Shown here: positions 41,880 through 52,824 of the stretch, piece after piece
Numbering within the stretch: position 1 is the stretch's first letter
How the letters are laid out: every line of letters begins with the position of its first letter
Assembly: GCA_035048485.1 (NCBI GenBank)
Contig: CM068583.1
Span: 26,562,841 to 26,626,840, forward strand
From: Pteria penguin
Taxonomy: Eukaryota > Mollusca > Bivalvia > Pterioida > Pteriidae
Reading direction: 5' to 3'
Length of the DNA stretch: 64,000 nucleotides
Translations under genes and position numbers: made by a program
Notes under the pieces: model-generated
Told to the model about the DNA's origin: nothing
The model's database searches: none
Seen by the model: only the letters and a program-made list of their open reading frames with translations

Positions 41880-42949
41880 ATTGCAAAGAAAGAAAAAAGA
41901 GGAGTTACTGACTCAGTTATGTGGCAGAAGTCACCATGGAGCTATACAATACATGAATATAAATAACATACTAGAACATATAACACATTACAAAAATATT
42001 TGATTGTAGTGCAATTACGATACCGACTTAGGACGGTCATTTAATTTGACAAAAGCCAAACAAATGGTGTGGTTAACCGGTTTACGGGTCCACCTTCCCA
42101 CTCACCGTAACAGCAGAACAATCAAAGGACGTGCATTTAAAAATTTATAAATAATCCTCCATGTAAAGAACAAGGGTCAACAGGTATCGCATATTGAGAG
42201 GTCATAAAAATATAAACACGTAAGGTATTGTAAAACACATAATGGTATAAAAATATATGCGACATCAACATGATAAACCGTGCTCTGCCAGTCTGAAAGC
42301 GTGCTAAGACCCTAGATCTATAGGAGTCCCGACTAACAGTCAGAGGACACGAGGTTCAGGACCATGTCTTCTCTGAAAGAGGTTTGGACAAGGCCCGTCA
42401 TATAGTCCCCACAGCCCTGTTAGTCAGCGTGCAACGTTCAAGTAAAAGTCTGCATAAGGCTGTAGAGGGGCCAAATACAAGACCTATAGTCTTTTTGATG
42501 ATCTCAATATCATATTGCCTATTTAGAAGACGTTTGACTATTTTATTACATGATAAAATAACGTTATCGGAGCCTTTTACTTTCCTTAGTTTATATACGG
42601 GATCACCGTAAAAATTAGGATGGGAAATTACATTGGATACATACTGTTGAAAAGAAATATTTCCAAATTTAGATAGAAGTTCTGAATAAGATCTGAAGAA
42701 TTTGCCGAATGTTTTTCTTAGCTTGTGATATCTGTAACCCTGAGTTAAAAGATTAGTAGTAATTTGTAAATTTCGTTTATGAAAGTCCAAAACATGGGTG
42801 CAGCCTTTGACAAATCGAACTAATTGAGATATATAGATACCATATGATGGGAGTCGAGGGACATCGCCATTCAAGTAAGGGAAATTTACAATAGGAAATC
42901 CAAAATCCTCACGTTTATCATAAATATTAGTATATATTAGTATATATTA
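41880..42949 (-). mobile_element. PLE family-1 copy, 5'-truncated, with full 3' UTR and terminus
   Basis: Its 3' UTR and terminus follow those of the 13.4 kb copy closely along their length. Truncation occurs at NIYDKRED, where a 10-bp unit (atatactaat) is repeated. Encoded residues differ from the other copy at roughly ten of 158 positions. It is inverted relative to the 13.4 kb copy and to the isolated terminus at 41.13 kb. Confidence 0.85.
42398..42874 (-). pseudogene. PLE family-1 RT C-terminal part
   Basis: A 158-codon uninterrupted frame with RLPSYGIYISQLVRF, then GYRYHKLRKTFGKFFRSYS, NFYGDPVYKLRKVKGS and a conserved cysteine-bearing end. It finishes at TGA in the same context (ACT ATA TGA CGG) as the 13.4 kb copy. 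The RT palm is missing, so it cannot act alone. Confidence 0.8.
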
Positions 42950-43679
42950 GAAATTACAATGACTAAATGGTTATAATGAACAAAATTTTGGACAAAAGTC
43001 TGAAATAAAGTTGTAGTTATATTATAATTTATCTTTTCTAATTTCATAAAAGAACCTGTAAGTACTAAGGTATCTATAATACATTGTTCTTCTATTGCAG
43101 ATATTTTCAATCATATTGTTATGATAAACTTAATTATAATTTTTGCGACTCATAACATTTCTTGTTGAATTTGTCGTAAGGCAATATACGTTTTCTTTTT
43201 AATATTTTGCTTAGTAAGGTATTTGGAAAAAATATTTCATCTCAATTTATTATTCGGCACAGATATTTAAGAAACTTTCATAAGGGAGACAAAATGTTGT
43301 GGTGTTCATGATTCTTTTAAGACATTGCCATGAAATTTAAAGTTACATTAAAAACATGATCAAATTTTCTTACTTAAAATTAAATCGCAGTTTTACCAAG
43401 TTTTACAATATGCCTATTTTTAGAGTTATACTACTCATCCTTTTGTTATTGCTGTTGTTGTTGATTTATTTTGCTTTATAATTTTGATCTTTGTATTCTT
43501 GAGATATGTAACATATTTCAAAAAATGCCAAAAGAAATAATACGACGACGATAAAGATTCTTATGCTTATTAATTCGTAAGAAAGGAAAGAAGACTCTGA
43601 CTTTGCTATAGGACAAAAGCCCCTACGGACATGCAGAGCCAATAACATTAAGCATATAAAAGTCATCAGAAATTTGATT
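42950..43679. other. Intergenic, nothing recognised
   Basis: AT-rich spacer between two PLE fragments. No exon recognised. Confidence 0.4.
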
Positions 43680-44010
43680 GTTGTGCATTAGCGGTACCGA
43701 CTCAGGACGGTGTATTGTCAATGACAATCGTCATTCAATTGGTGGTTGACCACTTTAAAGGTCCGCCTCCTAAACCACCACAAACGCAGTTAGATATATA
43801 TATATATAAAGATGTGTAAATAATCTTCCGTATAGAGAACAGCTAGTCACAGATTTCATAAAATATAATATAATAAAAATATAATATGGAATAAAGTGAG
43901 AGCAGCATGAGCCAACCGTGCTCTGTGCGTCTGATTTGAAAGCTAGCTAAGGTACATGATCTGATTCACGACTAAATGAGAAAAGAACAAAGACTTTTGA
44001 GTGATCTGAT
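43680..44010 (-). mobile_element. PLE 3' UTR fragment, minus orientation
   Basis: gtgcattagcggtaccgact, caggacggtgtattg, ggttgaccactttaaaggtc and gagccaaccgtgctctg follow the family 3' UTR order, more diverged than family 1. A short (ta)n lies inside. Confidence 0.65.
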
Positions 44011-47000
44011 TCTAATTAATTTTGCATCAATTATTACACTAGCTTGTCCAAACATATTGATGAACTGCGATCATATTGAGACATTTTACGACGGTAAACC
44101 CTTACATAGTATTAATATTTATGGTATTATCACGTATTATGGTACATCACACCTTATCAGTAATGTAAGATAACAACACAGGTTAGACAGTTTTATTTTG
44201 ACAGAATGATGTCTTTCTAATTGGCTTACGTCGTAGTCTCATAAAAGTTTAATCTGCTTATTTATTCAACACAGAGTGATAAAGATTAAACGATACCAGC
44301 TGAAACGACTTACAGTTAATTCTATTTCATATCACTGATGATTTACCGATAAGTACTTTAAATCTGAAACCCGAGCCAGTCTAAAGGTGTTAATTTTTGC
44401 CATTAAGAACTGAAGATTATCTCCCCGGCGGGAAGTTCTTATTTAGGTCTTCCTATTAGGTCAATTTGGTCATTAATATACCTTTTCGCAATTTTAAATT
44501 ATGTAGGGGGTCTGATACCGGACAAACCACTTTTTGCCGGAATTTTCACTATGACGTTAACGCTTGGAATGTGACGTCACAGTAATCTGATGCAAATCTA
44601 AGCGGCAATTTTGTATTTGTCCGGCATTGCCCCTTACAGCATGTAAAATTGGCAAAAAGGTTATTTGCTCTTCAAATTTTTGACTTCCATAGTTTAGGCC
44701 TTGGATATTACAAGAGATTGTCGAAATACGCATTCGATGCACAAATTTAATGCTGTTTTATATCTTAATATTACGATCACATGTAATAATACAATGGTAA
44801 GGTTACACAATGAGCAAAACTTTTAACACTTTGGTCCAATATTACTTCAATTTACATAGATATGTAACATAGAACCGAAAAAGCATATTGTAAAATAGGT
44901 ACTTACTATAATGTGATCTATGTGCTGCTCCTGATGCACAGACTACCAAAGGACAAAGTCCGTAAAATTCACCTTATAATGGACCTCAACAAAGAAATAA
45001 AAGACTTTGATTAATTTAATGGATTACTGTAAATGCGGAGGTTTTCACTCCCTAATGAACATAAACTAACATATAAAGCTGGACACTTTCTCACATAAAT
45101 TTTTAGTATAAATAGATACTTTACGAGATACCAGTTATGAACTTCCGATTTTGCGATAACCAGTTCAAACAAAGGATGACTTGAGACAACAATTTCTAGT
45201 AAAAGTTACCTTTTCCGGTGTCTTCTGTGATGAAAATAGACAATCTTGGTAAATCAGGCTCCTTTATATGTACTTATAATCCATCATAACATCATGAATA
45301 AATAATGAGAGGCACATTCATAGAATATTTCTAAAACAGTTTTAAGCGCTTGAAGCCGATTTTCGGTGAGAATTTAATCACGATTCAATGGTCAGATAAA
45401 TTGCTTGTCAAGACGTGTTTTTGATTCTTTTCAAATTACATTAAATTTTGTCCCTTCTCTTGAATTATGTAAATCCCTTGGAAGCATTATCGAAATTATT
45501 GAAATCTTCCCTACAGCTTATGAATCTTAAAAGCGGAATAATAAATGGCTGTATGACAAACGACAAAATAGCAATTCAATTTAGACTAAAACGACCATTC
45601 ACTAATGGTTTCGATGCTTTTCATCTTTCCTTCGTGTTGACAATAAAATTAAGAATACTGAACATGTCGTCCATATATACCGGTCGTAAAGGTAATTACA
45701 GACAGGTTAATATAATGTTAAACAACTCCACTTTGTCTTCACGTGACGTCAGTATCACTGCAGTTGACATACTTTCTGTGTTTTAAACACTCGAACGCTC
45801 CATATTCTTTCAAACCTCATTTTATTTAAACAAAGTTCTATCAGTTCATTTTATTTATGTACGAAATTTGTAGTAAAGTACCCGAATAAACTATAAAATG
45901 CATTCATATCATTCAAATACAAAGATTTTCAAAATTTTGCTTTAAAATGAACAATTATTTGGAGAGTTGGAGTTATTCATACTGCAGTGATATTATGTTA
46001 TTAAGAGGCTTTGATTTTTAAAGCGGTTATTAGTATTATTGTAAATGTAGAGAGTGCATATAATAGCTAAAACAGTTTCTTACCTAAATTACTCTCCTAA
46101 TATTATATAATAGAAGTCGATCAATGAGACGCTTGTTGGTGTTTTGTACTAGTGTATATTAAGGGTGGAATTTCTATACTATGCACGGTAGAACATCGCA
46201 AAAATATATGTATACATATACTTTCACATTGATTTCTAAATCAGAGGTTTCAAATCTCTGCGGGGTACATGGCTTGCAGTCACAAAATACGATACTGTTA
46301 ATTGTACTAATCACGATGGAGAAATTTTCTCCATACCAATAGACATACAAATGAGACATCAAAGAATATATAATTAAATTATATTATATAACATTGAGCT
46401 GGCATTGGCAATTTTTTTTCACATATTTCAATTTCTATAGATTTATTCAATGTATTAAAGATCACTGCTCCGAAGGATTGCTATATTAACGGAATGTATT
46501 TCACGTATGACAATTCAAATTAAAATTCATTAAAATGAAAGGATGATCATTAATGTTTACATAACATCTCTGATAGTTTCATCCCACGATGTTGGGTACA
46601 TCTGGTTCTATACTGAAATGGAAATAATTTAAAATTAATTCAAAACGTTAATAAAATCAGCATACGTTTTTCTTTACATCAGAAGTGTAATAAGTTATGA
46701 TGGTCTATTATGAGATAACCATTAAAGATGTATACTATGGACAGAGTATGATGGGTGTATCTATTATAGATGTAACACTTAACTCAAGTATGGGAGGCAT
46801 TCTTAAAAGGCAAATATCGTACAAGTGACACTAAGTAAAATACGTAAACACCTGATACAATGTCATTGTGTTATGTAATATAAGTGATAATGTACCGCTG
46901 TAAACATTCATGTGGCTAGTGAAAGAACTGTTTCTTTTAGAACAAAATACTAAAAGAAACATTCGGACACTGACATTGAAATAATATAATATATTAATTT

Positions 47001-47384
47001 TAAAATGGCGACTGTATCATACTGACGCATAGCACGTCTTACGAAAATTATTTACATTTTCTGTTACACAAACTCAGCATTTACCAACTTCAGCATTTCA
47101 ACTTGCCAGTGAAAATATTGATAAGAAACAATGAAACATCAATTAAAATAAGAGGGAAAAGCTATACGGACATCAGAATGGATATTTAATACTAGGAAGC
47201 AATTCCAAAGATGTCTGTAGAAACACACATCACACAACCATGATGAAATCAGCCTCTCAGGAAAAGACAGATTCTACTACATGGCGTTTATAATTACATA
47301 GTCAATTTGGATATTTAATATAATAGGACTTTGAATGAATAACATAAATAAATGCCATCTTGATGTATTCGTCTATTAGAATAT
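44011..47384. other. Intergenic, no gene supported
   Basis: AT-rich DNA. The longest open frame (45448-45786, 112 codons) has no recognisable domain or splice context. Small inverted repeats occur (for example ctgtttcttttag against ctaaaagaaac near 46930-46960). Nothing else can be supported. Confidence 0.45.
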
Positions 47385-47429
47385 TAAAATAAATAAATAA
47401 ATAAATAGGTAAATGAATAAATAAATGAA

Positions 47430-47460
<31 letters not shown>

Positions 47461-47542
47461 ATTAATAAGAAATAAATAAATAAATAAATAATAAATAGAT
47501 AAATAAATAAATAATGATAATAATAATGATAATAAAAAATAT

Positions 47543-47594
<52 letters not shown>

Positions 47595-47770
47595 ATTAAT
47601 TAATAAGAAATAAATAAATAAATAAATAATAAATAGATAAATAAATAAATAATAATAATAATAATGATAATAAAAAAATAATAATGATAATAATAATAAT
47701 AATAAAATAATAATAAATGAATAAATAAATAGATAAATAAATAAATAAATAAATAAAATCAATCAATCAA
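47385..47770. repeat. (ATAA)n tetranucleotide array with (AAT)n blocks
   Basis: About 380 bp of aaat/aata repeats in which a roughly 170-bp higher-order block (aataagaaataaataaat, then aatagataaataaataaata and aataataatgataataa) is repeated. The YLFIYLFI frame on - is an artefact. Confidence 0.93.
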
Positions 47771-47894
47771 TCTTAAACGAATGTTTGGGTAAAACATACA
47801 TTTGTGTATACATAATGAGATAATGGTTGTACTTTCAAGTCTAATAAATGTGAAATAGATAAGTACCAAATTCCTCAATACTGGGACTAAAACT

Positions 47895-47900
47895 TTTATT
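47895..47900 (-). terminator. Poly(A) signal of lectin gene A
   Basis: AATAAA on the - strand, about 166 bp beyond the stop codon of the lectin gene at 48066. Confidence 0.5.
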
Positions 47901-48065
47901 CATTGGAAATAATGTAATCATACTCATCATACACCAATGTATGGAACCGATTTTAAAATTTAATTGGTATATTAATGTGATTAATTAATTGCCATCTCTG
48001 TTATCTGTGGGGAAATAAGAGTTTCTTTAAAATTCATAAAACGTGGAACATTACATCATATTTTC

Positions 48066-49943
48066 TTACTTGATTTCACAAATTGGATTTAATAGCGTAT
48101 CACATGGCCAATCACCGAACAGATAGCCTTCATATCCTACAAGACCGGCACAGTCTTCTCTCGGTTTTCCATACTCAGGTTGATCTGGGCCCCATTTCAG
48201 ATATTTTGCTGGTGTATAACCGTCTCGTGTCCACGACCATTCGCCATGTACCAAAGCATCCGTTAAATCTATCCAGAAACTCTTGGTGGAGAAGGAACCT
48301 ATGTAATTATGTTGTAAATATGACTTGTTTTCTTGCCAGATTTATTTCAAATGTAGTAGGATGATTCATGTTAAATATGTGGGAAATATTTGGAATATCT
48401 TTGAAAATCCACCTTCATTGGCATGTACTTTTTTCGAGCTAAATACACTTACATGTCTGTTATTGATACCAATTGACCAAATTATGAATTATAATATTCC
48501 AGCTACTGTTTTTACCATTAACATCCTGAAGAAGTGGTCGTTACGGACAAATCATTTATTAAACTTCTGATTGTTTACATGTTACAATACCGTTGCATTT
48601 GTTTAAAATGCCAGTCACATTTTTCTGAAATCAGACCGAGTGATTAATTTATTAATGATGCTAGAATATACAATTTGCTGTCATCTTTAACGACTTGCTT
48701 TTATCAAAATAAAGGGTAAAAATATACAATATTTATAATGACCAATCGGCAATGGACACTATGACATACCAGAAATTTCTTTTGCTTTTTGTATCAAAAA
48801 ATTATGTTCAACAGCATCTTCTATTGTCACCAATTGACTGCCAAGTGTTCTACAATATGTCTGAAATATTCAGAAAGAAAATGATTTAAAATACAAATGT
48901 ATTTTTGTCACAAAGTATGTTATATAATTTTCGACGTAACTTAATATATTCTGGTAGCCACATGTAATGGATAAAACCTTATATAATATTGCTAACTTAG
49001 CAAATTTTACTACTTTCTACGAATACATTTAAATATTTAAAATGTATATACCGTATAATAGAACAAGACATGTATTCACTATATATTTAACAAACATACA
49101 TATCATTGTAAGAAATAAATATCAGAAGATATATATGTATATATATACGTTATAATTTTGTGCACCAGATGCGCATTTCGACAAATACATCTATTCATTT
49201 TTCAGCACTGAATGCGTTGTGTAGTGGATTTTTGATTGTCATACTTATGACGTCATAATCAATGTCCGACTTGTCCAAAATTGCTGACGTCATCACAGTC
49301 GTATTTTGCGCTAAAGTGTGTGATATTCAATGAAAGTGGATCGGTGTATTTATTTCTCTTCAGTGATGACCGAATGATAGGAGTTAAACCAAAGTAACCG
49401 AACAAGTTAGTCAAAGAATCAATCTAAGGACAGAGGTATGCACGAGGGAGACGCTCCTTAGTTTAAGAAATTTACAAAAATGTATGACTGAAAATTTTAA
49501 GTCTTTAAGAATGTACGACAGTACAAAAGCACTAAAAACTAAATATAAAGCACTAAATGTCATACATAACTCATGAAATTGCATAGACTGGAGTATATAT
49601 GTTATTTACAATGCTTTCTGGCCAAGATAGGTGCTGATGATGAAACCTATAGCAAGACAATCCATGCTTCAAATATCCATCCGGACACGACGCCAAGGTG
49701 ATGCCTCCATGTGTTACTAGTCAATTACAAAAAAGAAATCAATGTATAGAACGTATCAAAATATCTATTTCTCTATCCGAAACGTCTATGACGACCCCAA
49801 AAACGGCAAATAATTCTACAATGAGTTTTATCAATACTTGATAATAATTTTGATTGCTATGTTTTCTCATCTGATTGAAACTAATATTAGGAATACCTAC
49901 CGATGTAAACTCCAAGCATCAATATTCTTATTTTATCCATCAT
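48066..49943 (-). CDS. Secreted C-type lectin, gene A
   Basis: Four coding exons on -: 49943-49901, 49716-49610, 48860-48770 and 48298-48066, with GT/AG borders and phases 1, 0, 1, giving 157 residues. Residues 1-23 (MMDKIRILMLGVYIVTHGGI, then TLA) are a likely signal peptide. The rest is one carbohydrate-recognition domain: C25 and C36 (CPDGY...SCYRF), SWPES, C53 with LGSQLVTI, the FWIDLTD and GEWSW motifs, C130, C146 and C154. The long-loop sugar/calcium motif reads QPE (120-122), a variant of QPD. The usual WND is replaced by GDWPC, so sugar specificity is uncertain. Binding of surface glycans in immunity or feeding is the usual role of small bivalve lectins. Gene B lies upstream in the same orientation with the same exon plan. 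The cleavage site and choice between the two adjacent ATGs are inferred. Confidence 0.88.
49150..49560 (-). repeat. PLE terminal repeat relative with split hammerhead motif, in intron 2 of lectin A region
   Basis: On +, tgtgcaccagatgcgcattt and cgacaaatacatc carry the 3' half of the hammerhead motif (GAAAUGCGCAUC, H17 = C). About 160 bp later, ctcttcagtgatg carries the CUGAAGAG half. The following atcaatctaaggacagaggt, cgagggagacgctccttag and acagtacaaaagcactaaaa match the 23.4-23.6 kb repeat. So an insertion splits the ribozyme-like core. It lies in intron 2 of lectin gene A, in the sense orientation. Confidence 0.65.
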
Positions 49944-50269
49944 ATTATGCATCAAATATAGACCGCAATTTAAGCAAATACCCAAAGAAAATTATAAGAT
50001 GCGTATATTTCATAGCAACGTAATCTTGTCTGATAGGCTTTCGAGGTAGGACATGTCAAACAAAAATGTCCCACTTTTTGTTTACATCGCTGACGAAGGT
50101 ACACTGACAATGTTTGGTTACTATCTTTTTTTTTTTTGTTACGAGAACAACGTTTCACTTCGGAGGTGTTTTAACTTCAGTGTTATGCAGCATAATTATC
50201 TTTTCCAACCAAACTATTTTTCTTACCTTTTAATTGATATTTTGGCAACAGTGCGTTGTATACTAATTG

Positions 50270-50960
50270 TATCCAGTTCAACTCACTAACTCTTACTATG
50301 GTATTCAACCACATATATATATATATGATTGCACAGTGTACTGTGTGGGGTGTGCAGCCAAAACCAAAACTTTTATTGAGAGACTATTTAGATTGCAAAA
50401 AATGGGCTGGCAGATTAATTTTAAATGTAAAACAAACTCATATCACAACTGTAGAGATTTTAGTACTCTTAGATATTCATTACTATTTTACAAAAAATGT
50501 ACTGACTTTTAAAGTGTTGAAAAATTTTACGTCTGTATATTTGAATGTTTTTTATTTTGTTAGATAAATTAGCACACGGACAAACAGGCAAAGTTTTAAT
50601 GGCACCCTGTATATTCCAAAAGTAAGAACAGAGTATTATAAAAGATCGTTTAACATATCATCAGCAATTTAATGGAACCAACTCCCTGAATGTGTCAGAA
50701 ATTGTAGTTCCCTTGCATCATTTAAGTCCAAATATTTGCAACATTATTTAAATCTGTAATACCCAATATGGTTTAACATCCTTATATTTATTTATATGGC
50801 AGGGAACCAAAGTAACATTTTACAGTGTACATAATGTTATGTATTATATACTATAACTTACACTCTACTCTTATATTTATCTGTCTGTTTATGTTTTATA
50901 CAGGACCACAATGTAAACTAGTTTATATATACTAATTGTGCTATTCTGTCTAAATAAAGG

Positions 50961-51016
<56 letters not shown>

Positions 51017-51025
51017 CATTATTAT
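50270..51025 (+). mobile_element. LINE 3' end (CR1/L2-like) with (ATT)n tail
   Basis: Frames show LLLRDYLDCKKWAGRLILNV (reverse transcriptase C-terminal region). Further on, after frame changes, come RTEYYKRSF-like, NQLPECVRNCSSLASFKSKY and LQHYLNL-stop, the classic end of Jockey/CR1/L2-type ORF2 proteins. The 3' UTR ends in ctgtctaaataaaggatt followed by about 75 bp of att repeats, the usual tail of such elements. The 5' part is missing and frames are broken. Confidence 0.75.
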
Positions 51026-51029
51026 TATT

Positions 51030-51332
<303 letters not shown>

Positions 51333-51339
51333 TGTCACC

Positions 51340-51850
51340 AAAAATACAGTAAAATTAGAGACCATTCGTCTTAAAATACACAAATACTTGTCCACGTAGA
51401 AAACAAGGATCATCAGTCTCAGTCTCAATCTTAGAGGTCATAAAATATAAATATGAATAGTATTACGAAATAATCCTTTACTTTCAAAAATATGAAATGA
51501 TATGAATATCAATATGAGCCAACCATGCTCTACCGATTATGAGCCAACCATGCTCTTCCCAATATGAGCCAACCATGCACTACCTGTTTGAATGTTAGCT
51601 AAGTTTCCTGATCTGTGTGATTTCCGACTAACATAGTGACGAGATTTAGTATCTTATCTCCCGGGGAAAATCTTTAGACAATACCCGTCACAGAGTTTCC
51701 AAGGTTGTGTTAGAGTATAACGCTCAAGAAAAAGCTTGCATTTAATGTAGAGAGGTCCAATACAAGACTTATGGTATAACAATAATCTAGGTGTCATACT
51801 GTCAGTGTCGAAGACGTTTAAACTATTTTTTAAACAAATGGAATGTTTCT
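51340..51850 (-). mobile_element. Diverged PLE fragment: 3' UTR plus C-terminal ORF
   Basis: On +, cacgtagaaaacaaggatca, ttagaggtcataaaatataa, gagccaaccatgctct (three times) and gtagagaggtccaatacaag parallel the 42.1-42.5 kb copy. It directly abuts a (ta)n array. A local tandem triplication of tatgagccaaccatgctct lies at 51512-51578. Confidence 0.65.
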
Positions 51851-52824
51851 GAAACGCCCATTTTATCAATTAAGATAGAAAATATAAATAAGATCTCTGA
51901 AAATCTCCTAAAATTTATTTTGGTTACTGGTATTATTTGTAATCCTGAGTAAAAAGAATAAATGTATTTTATGTCTCTTCTTTGTTCTACATGTACATAC
52001 AACATTATATATTGTTAATTTCATCATTTACTACAGTCACTTATATGTGTTATATGACTGAATGTTTATAATTAAAACTGATTTGCAATACACAGTGACC
52101 GGTTTTCAAGGGGAGTAGCCGGTTAGCGTCTGTTATTATGGATGGTTTGTCTGTCGACCAGTCTCGTGTTTGCATCACCTCTCTCAATTTTTGCGACACA
52201 ATTTATTCTTTGGTGATATGTTCTGAGCCATGTCTTTGTATCGTTCAATAGGTTTGTGATATCGTGACATTTAAGAAGGTGGTGTACATCTTGAACATTT
52301 AAGTACAGTGAAGACCTCGCTCCGGCGTTGTCTGGACTCCAAGACAATTACTCCCTTGTTTTGCATGAGGTCTTTGGCGTGGTCAGTTACAAAAACATAC
52401 CAATGCTTTGACGATGATGCTTCACCAAATTTAACTTTGATGTTATTTTCCTCATTTGCAGCATTTTGTATATGTTCTATTACTTGATTTCACTTTATGG
52501 AATTTTTACATGAGTATGAACGGAGATCATAAATAACAATTCACTAAATTTACTACAAATCATCAAGTATCAATAGAAATAACAAGATACATCCTCTAAG
52601 CTTTTAAAGACAAAAGTCTGCTAATATTTAGTCACGAAGATTGGAACTTCTTCACAGAAAGGAGTTGTTCGTTGTTACATTCTGAAACGAAAACGCCATA
52701 TAAAATATATCATATGTACTTCTTACAAAACGTCTTCAAGTTTTCCATTATTTTGAGTTGAAAACATTATATACAACTAGATAAATGAGTAGATCGTTAT
52801 AATGTTAAATTTCATTAAATAAAC
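51851..52824. other. Intergenic between the two lectin genes
   Basis: AT-rich DNA downstream of lectin gene B. The 74-codon - strand frame at 52123-52347 has no recognised domain. No clear poly(A) signal for gene B was found within 250 bp of its stop. Confidence 0.4.

Noticed and set aside
45448..45786. 112-codon open frame
   Set aside because: No recognisable domain, signal or splice context in AT-rich DNA; chance frame is more likely.
48083..48570. + strand frames of 93 and 81 codons over the last lectin exon
   Set aside because: Shadows of the - strand lectin exon and adjoining intron.
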